The notes: a model not told the origin generated them from the sequence alone. Numbered from the stretch's first letter, positions 1 to 8,531 are shown. The stretch is DNA of 64,000 bases from Actinoplanes aureus (GCF_015704865.1 NZ_JADQTO010000001.1:434001-498000); one strand, 5' to 3'. Translations and numbers: made by a program.

Positions 1-226
1 CGACGACGTCCATGATCCGCTGCGCCGGCGAACCGGTCGCGGTGTCATCGAGTGCGAGGCGCATCCCGTCGTGGTGTGCCACCACGACGGCGACCGCCCG
101 TTTCAGCGCGCCGGTGTCCAGCCGTCCGCGCAGGTCCACCGCGACGACGGCGTTGTAGGCGGCGTCACCCGGCGCGATCTGATGGTGCAACCACACCAGT
201 TCCTGCTGCGGAGACAATGGAAACAT
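1..226 (-). CDS. Non-ribosomal peptide synthetase, N-terminal start of a condensation domain (partial)
   Basis: Only the first 75 residues are inside the window; the gene continues past base 1. The translation opens with FPLSPQQELVWLHHQ, followed by GDAAYN and then LRGRLDTGALKRAV and VVAHHDGMR. This is the standard opening of an NRPS condensation domain, which forms the peptide bond between carrier-protein-bound substrates in the cytoplasm. The ATG at 226 comes directly before that opening, so the protein begins with a C domain, as elongation modules do when they accept a substrate from a separate protein. The PKS at 2678 is a possible donor, but that is inference. The 206 bp upstream (227-432) is AT-richer than its surroundings and probably holds the promoter. 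Confidence 0.85.
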   Translation of the reverse strand, partial: MFPLSPQQELVWLHHQIAPGDAAYNAVVAVDLRGRLDTGALKRAVAVVVAHHDGMRLALDDTATGSPAQRIMDVV

Positions 227-432
227 GGCTGCCCGATCCCCCCTTTTGTGCTACGTCGGCACCCTCCGGGCCATCGCCTCCGTGTATACCTACATGCTTT
301 AACGATGGCAAGGAAAGAGCAGCAATTTATCCTATTCCCGGACTGCCAATTTATTTCGATGAACTTCAATGGATGCCGTATTCCGCACAGGCAATTGCCG
401 GAATCCGCACAGCGCCCGGCCAAATCGGCCGA

Positions 433-1674
433 TCACCGGCTGGTCTCCACGCCGGTGGGCCGGCCGACCGCCCTCAGTCCACTGCCGAACGTCGCCCCCA
501 GGGACAGGACGAGCACCCAGGCCGCGAAGACGATCGACACGGTTCGAGGCGCGGCCGCGTTCAGCAACATCCCCGCGAGGGCGCCGCCGACGGGCGTGGT
601 GGCCCAGACGACCAGGTTCAGGGTGGTGCCGACCCGGCCCAGAAGGTGGTCGGGCGTGGTCTCCAACTGGTAGCTGAGCGCGGCGACACCGATACACGGC
701 AGGGTCATCGCGAACAGGCCGAACGCGGCGCCGATGATCAACAGGTTCCCGGCGAACGCCAGGACCGTCCAGAGCGCGCCCTGCAACCACAGCACCGACA
801 GCAGCAGGCGGCCGAGCCCGAGGTGACGCTTGAGCCGCGGGGCGAGCAGGGCGCCGATGACGCCGCCGACGCCCAGCGCGGAGTACATCAGCCCGATCGT
901 GGCCGAGGAGGCGCCGGCGTCGCGGGCGACGACGATCACCACCAGGGCGACGGCGGAGATGGCCACCTGGAGCAGGGCGACGACCACGACGATCACTCGC
1001 AGGACCGGCTGACGCACCACCCACCGGACGCCCTCGGCGACGTCCTGGCGCAGCGTCGTACGGGATCGGGGCTGGTCGTCCGGCCGGCGGAAGGGCCGGC
1101 GCACCAGCACTATGCAGATCGCCGAGCCGAGGAACGACACGGCGTCCACCAGGAACGGCAGACCGCGGGAGATCTGCAACAGGGCGCCGCCGATCGCTCC
1201 GGACACCACACCGACAGCCGACTGGGCCGTCTTCTGCGCCGACACGGCCGCGGTGAGCTGCTCCCGGCGGACGACGTTCGGCAGGCAGGCGCCCTCCGCC
1301 GCGTTGAAGAAGACGTAGAAGACGCCGCCGACGAAGCCGGTCACTATGAGATGCGCCGGCGTCAACCGCCACAGCAACAGCGCGGCCGGGATCGTCGCCA
1401 TGTTCACCATGCGCCCGAGGTCGCACACGATCATCGTCCGCCGCCGGTCCCACCGGTCCACCAGGGCGCCGGCGAACAGCCCGAACAGCAGATATGGCAA
1501 CGCTCGCACCGCGAGCAGCAGACCGGTCGCGGTCGGCGATCCGGTCAGGGTCAGCATCAACAACGGATAGGCCAGCTGCGATACGCCGTTGCCGAGCTCG
1601 GAGAGCGCCTGCCCGGTCCACACCAGCCGGAAATCCGCGTTTCGCCAGACCGAGGGAATCCCGACCGAGGTCAC
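433..1674 (-). CDS. MFS exporter (putative drug or product efflux permease)
   Basis: This 413-residue protein has about twelve hydrophobic segments and the loop motif GALVDRWDRRR between the second and third, the conserved MFS 'motif A' region. Its opening (FRLVWTGQALSELGNG) resembles the actinobacterial drug-efflux subgroup often found in antibiotic clusters. I chose the GTG at 1674 because a GGAGG sequence lies about 9 bases upstream; an ATG slightly further upstream is in another frame. It lies 40 bp downstream of the thioesterase-like gene and 206 bp upstream of the NRPS start, all leftward. The likely role is export of, or self-resistance to, the cluster's product. The substrate cannot be read from the sequence. 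Confidence 0.88.
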   Translation of the reverse strand: MTSVGIPSVWRNADFRLVWTGQALSELGNGVSQLAYPLLMLTLTGSPTATGLLLAVRALPYLLFGLFAGALVDRWDRRRTMIVCDLGRMVNMATIPAALLLWRLTPAHLIVTGFVGGVFYVFFNAAEGACLPNVVRREQLTAAVSAQKTAQSAVGVVSGAIGGALLQISRGLPFLVDAVSFLGSAICIVLVRRPFRRPDDQPRSRTTLRQDVAEGVRWVVRQPVLRVIVVVVALLQVAISAVALVVIVVARDAGASSATIGLMYSALGVGGVIGALLAPRLKRHLGLGRLLLSVLWLQGALWTVLAFAGNLLIIGAAFGLFAMTLPCIGVAALSYQLETTPDHLLGRVGTTLNLVVWATTPVGGALAGMLLNAAAPRTVSIVFAAWVLVLSLGATFGSGLRAVGRPTGVETSR

Positions 1675-1714
1675 CCGACATCTCCCTCCTCCGAACAAGG
1701 TGAATCGATGCCGG

Positions 1715-2494
1715 TCACGGCCAGCTGTCGACGGCTGAGACCGGTTCGCCCAGCAGGTCGCGCAGCGTGGCCACGGTGAGGTCGCTGCGCGGCACCTTCG
1801 AGACCTCGATCGGCAGACGCACCAGACGGCAGAGGTCCGCGGCCACGGCGGGCGGGGCGCTCGCCGGGCTGTGCCGCCCGGCCAGAACGGTGACCGGGAA
1901 GTCGACGACGGGCACCGGCAGTTCCCGGGTGCCGAACATGAACCCGAACCAGGCCCGGTAGCGGTCCAGCAGGACGGTCGCGCAGAGTTCGAGGTCCTCG
2001 CCCTCCAGACCATCGGCCCGTAGGTGCGCCAGCACGTCGGCCCGCAGCGCCCCCAGCACGGCATCCCGGGAGATCTCCGGCGCCGCGCCGGTTGCGCCGA
2101 GCCCTTCGCGCACCTCCCGCACATCAGCCGCGATGTGCTCGTCGGTCAGCCAGGCCGGCTCCACCAGCACGCTCGCCGGCCGCTGGCCCAGGCGGCGCAA
2201 CTCGGCGACCAGCAGCAGGCTGAGCGCGGCGGCGCTGCAGAAGCCGACCACCATCACCGGCTCGATGTTCCGGCGCCGCAGCTCGGCCGCGTAGCCGCCG
2301 GCGAGATCGGCCATGCCGAGCCCGGCCGGCGTGACGGACATCGCGGCGACCGGGTCGGCGAGGTAGACGCTGTGCCCCGCCATACTCCGGGCAAGCACCT
2401 TTGCCACCGTCTCGTCGTCGGAGAATTGGGCGAAGTCGACCGCGACGATTGCGGGTCCGGCGACGTCGGTCAATTGCTCGATCACGGCTCCCAT
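1715..2494 (-). CDS. Thioesterase-like alpha/beta-hydrolase of the biosynthetic cluster, atypical active site
   Basis: The 259-residue protein has the outline of an NRPS/PKS thioesterase domain: a hydrophobic strand, then the nucleophile elbow VVGFCSAAALSLLLVAEL at about residues 82-99. The elbow is GxCxxA, so Cys86 stands where most type II thioesterases have serine (GxSxG). An acidic residue occurs at the expected place (VEPAW, E112). I see no histidine near the C-terminus where the GGHF-like catalytic motif should be; that stretch reads VPRSDLTVATL. It may be a cysteine thioesterase with displaced residues or a non-catalytic partner of the assembly line. It heads a leftward unit with the exporter and NRPS and is divergent from the PKS. 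Confidence 0.65.
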   Translation of the reverse strand: MGAVIEQLTDVAGPAIVAVDFAQFSDDETVAKVLARSMAGHSVYLADPVAAMSVTPAGLGMADLAGGYAAELRRRNIEPVMVVGFCSAAALSLLLVAELRRLGQRPASVLVEPAWLTDEHIAADVREVREGLGATGAAPEISRDAVLGALRADVLAHLRADGLEGEDLELCATVLLDRYRAWFGFMFGTRELPVPVVDFPVTVLAGRHSPASAPPAVAADLCRLVRLPIEVSKVPRSDLTVATLRDLLGEPVSAVDSWP

Positions 2495-2555
2495 AACGAC
2501 ACGTTAGCGCCTTCCGCGCCGCTGTCATAGCGGGCCCGGTACGGGGAAAACGCGA

Positions 2556-2594
2556 TATCCGTACTTGGTCATCGGGGTATCCGGAATTGGTCAT
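2556..2594. promoter_or_regulatory. Two 17 bp direct repeats with 22 bp period in the divergent PKS / thioesterase promoter region
   Basis: TATCCGTACTTGGTCAT at 2556-2572 and TATCCGGAATTGGTCAT at 2578-2594 differ at only two positions and are spaced two helical turns apart. SARP-family activators bind short direct repeats spaced by one or two turns ahead of biosynthetic promoters, so this is a plausible SARP operator. It lies between the start of the leftward thioesterase gene (2494) and the PKS start (2678). A TTGACG at 2613-2618 could be a -35 element. The binding protein is not known; an AfsR-like protein is encoded at 9751-12726. Confidence 0.55.
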
Positions 2595-2677
2595 TGCGCC
2601 GCCGAAGAATGCATTGACGCACGCCGTCGGTAAATGTCAGGCTGGGTTCCGCGCACCGACGACATAGGGGGAAGCCG

Positions 2678-5641
2678 ATGTATGAACCGGTGGCGATCAT
2701 CGGCTTCGGACTGCGCCTGCCGGGCGCCTCCAGCGGCACCGAATTCTGGAACAATCTCGTCGCCGGACGGGAGTCGTTGACCCGGTTCACCGCCGCGGAA
2801 CTGACCGCCGCCGGAGCCGACCCGCGGTCCGTCGAGGACGACAGCTACGTACCGGTGCGCGGTGTGGTGCCGTTCGTCGCCGACCTGGACATCGGCTTCT
2901 TCGGGCTGGCGCCGCTGGAGGCCCGGATCACCGATCCGCAGCACCGGGTCTTCCTGGAGTGTGCGTACGAGGCTCTCGAGACGGCGGGGTACGCGGGCGA
3001 GACGCCGTACCGGATCGGCGTGTTCGCGGGGGCCGGCGTCGACACGTACCTGCCACGGCACGTCGCGCCGCATCCCGAGGTGATCCGGTCAGCCGGTCAG
3101 ATGGCGATGAACATCGCCCATGAGAAGGACTACCTGGCCACCAGGGTGGCGTACCGGCTCGGGCTGACCGGGCCCGCGCTGAGTGTGCAGACGGCCTGCT
3201 CGACCTCGCTCGCCGCGGTGCACCTGGCGGCGCGTGCGCTGGGCAACGCCGAGGCCGACATCATGCTCGCCGGCGGGGTCACCATCGACCTGCCACAGGC
3301 GGCCGGATACTTCTACCGCCCGCACGACATCCTCTCGCCGGACGGCCATTGCCGGACGTTCGACGCCCGCGCGTGCGGCACGGTCCCCGGCAACGGCGCC
3401 GCCGTGGTGGTGCTCAAACGGCTGGAGGACGCGCTTCGCGACGACGACGTCGTCTACGCCGTGCTGGCCGGCTCGGCGGTCAACAACGACGGTCCGCGCA
3501 AGGCCGGATACACCACGCCCAGCGTGCCGGGTCAAACGGACGTGATCCGGGCCGCGCTGGACGCGGCGCGGCTTTCACCGGGCGCCGTGCAGTACATCGA
3601 GACACACGGGACCGCCACGGAGGTCGGCGACACCACCGAGGTGGAAAGCCTGCGTGAGGTCTTCGGTGAGGCGCCCGGCTCACGGGTGCTCGGTGCGCTG
3701 AAGCCCAACATCGGCCACGTCGACACCGCCGCCGGTGCGGCCGGCCTCATCAAGGCGGCACTGGCACTGCACCACGGGCACCTGCCGCCGACCATCAACT
3801 TCAGCACCCCGAACCCGGCGCTGAAGCTCGAGGACGGACGGTTCGAGGTACTCGCTTCCGGCCGGCGCTGGGATGCCGCCGACGGGCAACGGGTGTGCGG
3901 TGTCAGCTCGTTCGGTATCGGCGGCACCAACGCCCACGTGGTCCTGGTCGAGGCGCCGGCCCGCCGGCCCCGGCTCCGTACGTCGGCGGACCCGGCGATC
4001 GTGCCGATCTCCGCCCGCACGGCGACCGCGACCAGCGCCGTCGCCGTCCGGTTGCTCGGCATGGCGGCCGCCGGCGACAGCCGCCCGGCACCCGGTGGCC
4101 CGGCGACGCTCGCCGACATCGCCTTCACCCTGCAGCGCGGGCGGCCGGCATGGGAACACCGGGCCGCCAGCGTGATCGGAGATCTCACCGAGCTGTCCGC
4201 GACCGACTTCGGCCTGCCGGTGCGCACCCGCCCGGACACCGCACCGGTCTTCCTCTTCAGCGGCACCTCACGCCGCTCCGCCGGCGCCGCGGCCGGTCTC
4301 GCCGACCGGTTCCCGGTCTTCGACGAGGCGGTACGCGAGTGCGACGCCGCCCTCCGCCCGGCACTCGGTGTGGACTTCGTGAACCTCGTCCGGCACGGCG
4401 GCGAACCGGCCTCCTTCCCGCAGGCGCAGGCGCTGATCTTCACGTTGCAGTGCGCCATGGCTCGCCTGCTGGATTCCTTCGGCATCGAACCGGCCAACGT
4501 GCTGGGCCACAGTCTCGGCGAGTACGCGGCCGCCTGGTACGCCGGCGGCATCTCGCTGGCGGACGCCGCGCGGCTGGTGGTGGCCCGCTCGGAGATCGGC
4601 GGCCGCGTACCCGACGGCATGCTCGCCGCCTTCGCCGCGCCAGACGTCGTCACACCCCTGCTCACCGCGGACCTCAGCATCGCCGCCGTCAACGGGCCCT
4701 CGTCGCTGGCCGTGTCGGGACCGCCGACGTCGCTCGCCGCGCTGGCGCAACGGTTGCAGACCGCCGGCCACAAGGCGCACCTTCTCGCGCACATCGAGGG
4801 CGCCTTCCACTCCCCGCGCGTCGACCCGGTCCTGGACCAGTTCCGCGCCCACACCGACGAGGTCGCACACCACCCGCTACGGGTACCGATGATCTCCACG
4901 GTCACCGGCGGGACGATTCCGGCCGGTGCCCGCCTGGACGGTGGCTACTGGGTCCGGCACCTCCGGCAGCCGGTGCGATTCCAGCAAGCCGGCACACGTC
5001 TTATCGAAGAGACCGGTGCCGCGCTGGTCCCGATCGAGCTCGGCCCGGGGACGATGCTGACCCAGCTGCTGGCCACGCTGGACACCGACGGCGTCGTGTC
5101 GCCGGTTGCGGCGCTGCCGGCCGCTCCCGGCGAGATCGATCCGGTCCGGGGCCTGCTGCAGGCCGTGGCCGACGTCTGGTGCGCCGGGGTCGCGGTGCGC
5201 TGGGACTCGCCGGGCCTCCAGCGCGGCGGCCGGCGGACGCCCCTGCCGACCTATCCCTTCGAGCGCACCCGGCACTGGCTCGACCCGGTCTCCCCCGAGG
5301 CTGTGCCTGAGCAGCAGCCGCCGCCCCTGGAGCTGGAGCCGGAGCCGGCCGCGGTCGAGACCGACGCCGTGCCCCCGGCGGACGACGACACCCAGGTGGT
5401 CGCCGTCCTGACAACCATCTGGCGCGACCTGCTGGGCGTTCAGGAGATCGCTGCGGAGGACACGTTCTTCAGCCTGGGCGGCCAGTCGCTCGCGGCGGTA
5501 CGGCTGATCGCCGCGGTGAAGCAGAGGTTCGGCGTGACCGTGCCGCTCGCAGCCGTCCTGCGTGATCCCACCATCGCCGGGATGACAGCCGCGGTGCAGA
5601 GCAAACGCCGCGAGACCGGGGCGCTGATGGACAGCAGGTGA
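2678..5641 (+). CDS. Single-module type I polyketide synthase, KS-AT-ACP
   Basis: The 987-residue protein has three domains. The ketosynthase (about 1-425) has its active-site cysteine in TACSTSLAA (C174) and histidines in ETHGTAT (H310) and KPNIGHVD (H347). The acyltransferase (about 520-830) has GHSLGEYAAAW (S612), R637 at the usual +25 position and GAFHSP (H711), which resembles the malonyl-type AFH signature. The carrier protein (about 905-975) has the phosphopantetheine serine in GGQSLAA (S937). No KR, DH, ER or TE is present, so one two-carbon extension without reduction is expected. The GQGxQ motif normally opening an acyltransferase is replaced by SGTSRRS near residue 529, so loading activity is uncertain. 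The start is preceded by GGGGGAAG. It probably works with the divergent NRPS. Confidence 0.93.
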   Translation: MYEPVAIIGFGLRLPGASSGTEFWNNLVAGRESLTRFTAAELTAAGADPRSVEDDSYVPVRGVVPFVADLDIGFFGLAPLEARITDPQHRVFLECAYEALETAGYAGETPYRIGVFAGAGVDTYLPRHVAPHPEVIRSAGQMAMNIAHEKDYLATRVAYRLGLTGPALSVQTACSTSLAAVHLAARALGNAEADIMLAGGVTIDLPQAAGYFYRPHDILSPDGHCRTFDARACGTVPGNGAAVVVLKRLEDALRDDDVVYAVLAGSAVNNDGPRKAGYTTPSVPGQTDVIRAALDAARLSPGAVQYIETHGTATEVGDTTEVESLREVFGEAPGSRVLGALKPNIGHVDTAAGAAGLIKAALALHHGHLPPTINFSTPNPALKLEDGRFEVLASGRRWDAADGQRVCGVSSFGIGGTNAHVVLVEAPARRPRLRTSADPAIVPISARTATATSAVAVRLLGMAAAGDSRPAPGGPATLADIAFTLQRGRPAWEHRAASVIGDLTELSATDFGLPVRTRPDTAPVFLFSGTSRRSAGAAAGLADRFPVFDEAVRECDAALRPALGVDFVNLVRHGGEPASFPQAQALIFTLQCAMARLLDSFGIEPANVLGHSLGEYAAAWYAGGISLADAARLVVARSEIGGRVPDGMLAAFAAPDVVTPLLTADLSIAAVNGPSSLAVSGPPTSLAALAQRLQTAGHKAHLLAHIEGAFHSPRVDPVLDQFRAHTDEVAHHPLRVPMISTVTGGTIPAGARLDGGYWVRHLRQPVRFQQAGTRLIEETGAALVPIELGPGTMLTQLLATLDTDGVVSPVAALPAAPGEIDPVRGLLQAVADVWCAGVAVRWDSPGLQRGGRRTPLPTYPFERTRHWLDPVSPEAVPEQQPPPLELEPEPAAVETDAVPPADDDTQVVAVLTTIWRDLLGVQEIAAEDTFFSLGGQSLAAVRLIAAVKQRFGVTVPLAAVLRDPTIAGMTAAVQSKRRETGALMDSR

Positions 5642-5690
5642 CCAGCCCGCCGTGCGCACGCCTTCTCTGGACGGGCATCGGAGATAGCGC

Positions 5691-5734
5691 GAGCGCGCCC
5701 TACCGGCCGAAAGCCGATCCGGCAGGGCGCGCTC
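5691..5734 (+). terminator. Hairpin terminator after the PKS gene
   Basis: GAGCGCGCCCTACCGG at 5691-5706 pairs with CCGGCAGGGCGCGCTC at 5719-5734, leaving a 12-base loop and one internal mismatch. It lies 50 bp downstream of the PKS stop and just past the stop of the leftward RDD gene, so it may serve both converging transcripts. There is no U-tract, as is common in actinobacteria. Confidence 0.65.
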
Positions 5735-5767
5735 GTGTGTGGTTCCCGGTGGAACCGGTGCGACAGG

Positions 5768-6187
5768 TCAACGGGTGACGACCGTGCTGACGATCTTGTC
5801 GGCGAGGGTCTGCTTCTTGGCGTCCCAGAGCGGGAACAGGTAGCCGATGTTGCAGATGATGGAGTCGACGACGTGGGCGAGGTCGCGGAGGAAGGCCTTG
5901 CCGCCTCCGACCGGCTGCCCGTCACTGATGTTGACGAGCCGGATGCCGAGGACCTTGCGGCCCCAGCTCTGTCCGGTCTTGCCGGCCAGGTACCAGCGGT
6001 TGTAGCCGTGCACGACCACGCCCAGCAGAACGAAGATGGGGTACAACGCGTTCATGGTGGTCTGGCCGGTCACCTCATCCGTTCCCTGGCCGAGGAACAA
6101 TCCGATGAGGCTGAACGGCAGGACGCAGAGTCCGTCGATCAGGTAGGCCCCGACGCGCTGGCCCCAGCCGGCATAGGCGGCGACCAT
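5768..6187 (-). CDS. RDD family membrane protein
   Basis: A 139-residue protein with three hydrophobic segments. It has the RDD-domain pattern: QRVGAYLIDGL near the start, WYLAGKTGQSWGRKVLGIRLV in the middle (lost arginine and charged residues between segments) and FLRDLAHVVD, ending LADKIVSTVVTR. The function of RDD proteins is largely unknown; some contribute to ion transport. I chose the ATG at 6187 because the recognisable domain starts there, although the same frame stays open upstream with a proline-rich stretch of the kind many RDD proteins carry. Its start lies inside the end of the upstream DUF2752 gene (49 bp overlap), so either translation is coupled or a frameshift has separated parts of one gene. 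Confidence 0.75.
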   Translation of the reverse strand: MVAAYAGWGQRVGAYLIDGLCVLPFSLIGLFLGQGTDEVTGQTTMNALYPIFVLLGVVVHGYNRWYLAGKTGQSWGRKVLGIRLVNISDGQPVGGGKAFLRDLAHVVDSIICNIGYLFPLWDAKKQTLADKIVSTVVTR

Positions 6188-6405
6188 CGTGGGGGGACGA
6201 CCAGGGGGCGCGGGTTGGCGAGCACACCTCCGGCGCGCAGCGCCACAAGAGCGCCCGACGCGACGGTGAGTGCCGCCAGCCCGAAGATCAGAGGATTCGC
6301 GTGGAACGCCGCGCCGAACTGACCGCGCACGAACGCGACCGCAGCGGTCGTCATGCCGCAGGCGGGGCACGGCACACTGCTTGATCTTGGAAGTTCGAAG
6401 ATCAT
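6139..6405 (-). CDS. DUF2752-like small membrane protein, probably shortened
   Basis: The 88-residue product has the DUF2752 signature CPACGMTTAAVAFVRG (residues about 13-28) followed by FHANPL and one hydrophobic helix. Family members usually run about 110-140 residues with further membrane helices after this point. Here the frame instead ends in a proline-rich tail overlapping the RDD gene by 49 bp. That leaves three readings: a genuine short protein, a truncated gene, or a frameshifted DUF2752-RDD arrangement. Function is unknown. The start used is the ATG at 6405; no strong ribosome-binding site is visible. Confidence 0.55.
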   Translation of the reverse strand: MIFELPRSSSVPCPACGMTTAAVAFVRGQFGAAFHANPLIFGLAALTVASGALVALRAGGVLANPRPLVVPPRWSPPMPAGASASGPT

Positions 6406-6703
6406 AAAGGTGTCGCGGGCGGCTGCGCGCGCCGCTCGGGGCTGGAACTTTCCGGTGGGTGCGGGAGCGGCGCGCGCCGAGCGGCCGGCGGATCGCGGCG
6501 GCTTCTGATCAGCCGCCCTGTCGGGCGGCGCACATGCGGAATCAGGGCGGGATAGACCGGACCAAACGTGTACGCGAGCCGCCGGGTCAACAGATTCCCG
6601 ATTTCTCGGCCTCTACCGCCGCCCCGAGATTCAAACGATGACCACGTTCATGCCTGAAGGCGGTCATGACAAAACGCGGTCACCAGCCCACGGTGAGAAG
6701 TGG
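6406..6703. other. Non-coding interval with a 13 bp inverted repeat
   Basis: I see no convincing gene here. GCGCGCGCCGCTC at 6425-6437 is exactly repeated in inverse at 6465-6477 with a 27-base loop. This could be a terminator for the leftward membrane-protein gene that stops at 6704, but the position is distant and the GC content makes chance repeats more likely than usual. Confidence 0.35.
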
Positions 6704-7126
6704 CTACGTCGATCGCGAGACTGTACGCAGGTGCAGGAAGACGACCGACACCACCGCAGTGGCCGCGGCCAAGCCGGCGAGGAGCATGAGCGTTCCGACC
6801 CCGTACAGGCCGGTCGTGTCTCTGCTCGCAGCGTCCACGGTCCAAACGGCGGTGAATGCCAGGGTGAGCGCGGCCGAGGTCGACACCGGCCGCAGACGAA
6901 GCATCAAGGCCCCGAGCAACAACACCAGCAGCGACAGCGCGCAGCCGGCTACCTGCCATACCTCGTACGGTCCGCTTGCCACGCCAGTGCGCGGGTCGAC
7001 TTGGTACTCATGATCCCATCCCAGCCACGCGAACCAGAGCAGCACCGCAAGTCCCGCGACAGCGACGACACCGACCACCTGCCACGGGTAGGCGCGATAC
7101 CGGGACGAGAACACGGCCGAGCTCAT
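6704..7126 (-). CDS. Hypothetical four-helix membrane protein
   Basis: This 140-residue protein has about four hydrophobic segments: WQVVGVVAVAGLAVLLWFAW near the N-terminus, two in the middle (AGCALSLLVLLLGALML and TLAFTAVWTV) and one near the C-terminus. No family motif is recognised. The frame is open to 7243, but the arginine-rich upstream part looks non-coding, so the ATG at 7126 is preferred. It is divergent from the EEP-family gene starting at 7298, with 171 bp between them. Confidence 0.6.
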   Translation of the reverse strand: MSSAVFSSRYRAYPWQVVGVVAVAGLAVLLWFAWLGWDHEYQVDPRTGVASGPYEVWQVAGCALSLLVLLLGALMLRLRPVSTSAALTLAFTAVWTVDAASRDTTGLYGVGTLMLLAGLAAATAVVSVVFLHLRTVSRST

Positions 7127-7297
7127 GCCGAAAAGCGTACGGGGTCGAGTCGATGCCTGACGCGTTCTGCGACGCTGACCGGAATCGCCGGCTGTACGCA
7201 TCCGCCTCTGCCGCTGTCCGTGCGCGCTGGCGACTCCGGTCACTAAGATCAGGCACCCGCGTCCGACGAGGATCGGCGAGGGAGGTCCGGACGCGGG

Positions 7298-8107
7298 ATG
7301 GCAGGTGTCGAGGTGCGGATTGCGAGTGTGAACGCCTGGGGTGGCGCGCTCTGCGACGAGCTCGTCACCTGGCTACCGAGTAGCCGAGCGGACATCGTCT
7401 GCCTGCAGGAAGTGACGCGGACCCCCGGGCTGGCCGGATGGACCCGCTTCGACGACGGTGAACGAGCTCTGCCGCAACGTGCTGATCTTTTGGATGATGT
7501 TCGCGTCGCCCTGCCGCGCCATCAGTCGTTCTTCGTGACCAGCGACTCCGGTCCGGTTTATGACGACAAGGGTGACCGCCATCGGCAGGACTTCGGATTG
7601 GCGACCCTGGTCGGACAACATCTACCGGTCTGCGGTGTCGACTCCACCTTCGTGCATGGGCAGTTCGCCGACCATGATGAGTGGACGATCGCGGACCGAC
7701 CTCGTATCGCCCTGGCCGTGCGTACGGTAGACCGCGTCGCCGGCAAGTCGGTATGGGTCGTGCAGATGCACGGGCTACGCGACCCGCTGGGCAAGGGTGA
7801 CACCCCCGCACGGCGCCGGCAGGCTGAGCGGCTTGCGGAGCTCGTTCGCCGGGTACGCGGTCCTCGCGACTTGGTGGTGGTCTGCGGGGACTTCAACCTG
7901 CTGCCCGACAGCGAAACGTTCGGCGTGCTGGCCGAGCTCGGTCTTACCGACCTGGTCGGCACGGCTGACACCCGGTCTTCTCAGTACCTTAAGCCGGTGC
8001 GACATGCGAGCTACCTGCTGGTCTCCGACGTCGCCGCTGTCAAGCGGTTCGAGATCGTGGCCAGGCCGGAGGTCTCGGATCACCGTGCGTTGGTTCTAGA
8101 CATATAG
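7298..8107 (+). CDS. Endonuclease/exonuclease/phosphatase (EEP) family protein
   Basis: The 269-residue protein shows the metal-dependent EEP fold motifs in order: IASVNAWGG (N12), DIVCLQEV (E38), VVCGDFNLLPDS in the last third and VSDHRALVLDI at the C-terminus (D261, H262). These are the residues that bind the metal and catalyse phosphodiester or phosphomonoester hydrolysis. The substrate (DNA, sphingolipid, phosphoinositide or other) cannot be told. There is no signal peptide, so it should be cytoplasmic. The ATG at 7298 has GGAGG 13 bases upstream, slightly far; a GTG at 7313 is an alternative start. Confidence 0.85.
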   Translation: MAGVEVRIASVNAWGGALCDELVTWLPSSRADIVCLQEVTRTPGLAGWTRFDDGERALPQRADLLDDVRVALPRHQSFFVTSDSGPVYDDKGDRHRQDFGLATLVGQHLPVCGVDSTFVHGQFADHDEWTIADRPRIALAVRTVDRVAGKSVWVVQMHGLRDPLGKGDTPARRRQAERLAELVRRVRGPRDLVVVCGDFNLLPDSETFGVLAELGLTDLVGTADTRSSQYLKPVRHASYLLVSDVAAVKRFEIVARPEVSDHRALVLDI

Positions 8108-8147
8108 CCGTCCAAAGCACCAGCACCAGTGACCGTCACCGCCCCCG

Positions 8148-8531
8148 CTACCAGATGATGATGCCTCCGTGTATCGACCTGGCGTGCTCCACAGCGCGCC
8201 GCATGTTGGTCAGGTAATGAAGGACGCGATCCGTGTCGTATCCAGTCGCGGCGGACAACTGCTCGACGTTCGCGGTCAGCAGTACGCACTCCTGCTCGAA
8301 GGCGTCGATCTCGCTGGGCGGGACCTGGAGATTCCCGCGGTTCTCGACCGTAATCTCAGCGAGTTGCGGCAGCAGCGCCGCACCGAGACGCCGAGCGGCT
8401 GCGGAACCCCACAGTTGATAGCGAAGGCTTTCAGCTCCTACGCCAGTACTGGCGCCCGGCGGAGCCGGGACAACGTTCCGGCCGGCATAGGCGTCGTTGT
8501 CCGGGATCCAGACGGCAATATCCAGGCTCAT
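8148..8531 (-). CDS. Hypothetical protein
   Basis: A 127-residue soluble protein without recognised domains. It contains SLDIAVWIPDNDAYAG at the start, PQLAEITVENRGNL in the middle and LTNMRRAVEHARSIHGG near the end. The composition is that of a real protein, unlike the same frame immediately upstream. The ATG at 8531 is the natural start. Its frame continues open upstream into a separate gene remnant (8607-8795), so read-through or an old fusion cannot be excluded. Confidence 0.5.
   Translation of the reverse strand: MSLDIAVWIPDNDAYAGRNVVPAPPGASTGVGAESLRYQLWGSAAARRLGAALLPQLAEITVENRGNLQVPPSEIDAFEQECVLLTANVEQLSAATGYDTDRVLHYLTNMRRAVEHARSIHGGIIIW

Noticed and set aside
52..1779. Long rightward open frame opposite the MFS gene
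   Set aside because: The translation is rich in Arg, Gln and Gly without domains; it mirrors the third-position GC bias of the real minus-strand gene.
7298..8107. Considered as a toxin nuclease because of nearby gene debris
   Set aside because: The EEP motifs support only a general phosphodiesterase or phosphatase fold. No antitoxin-like partner was seen.
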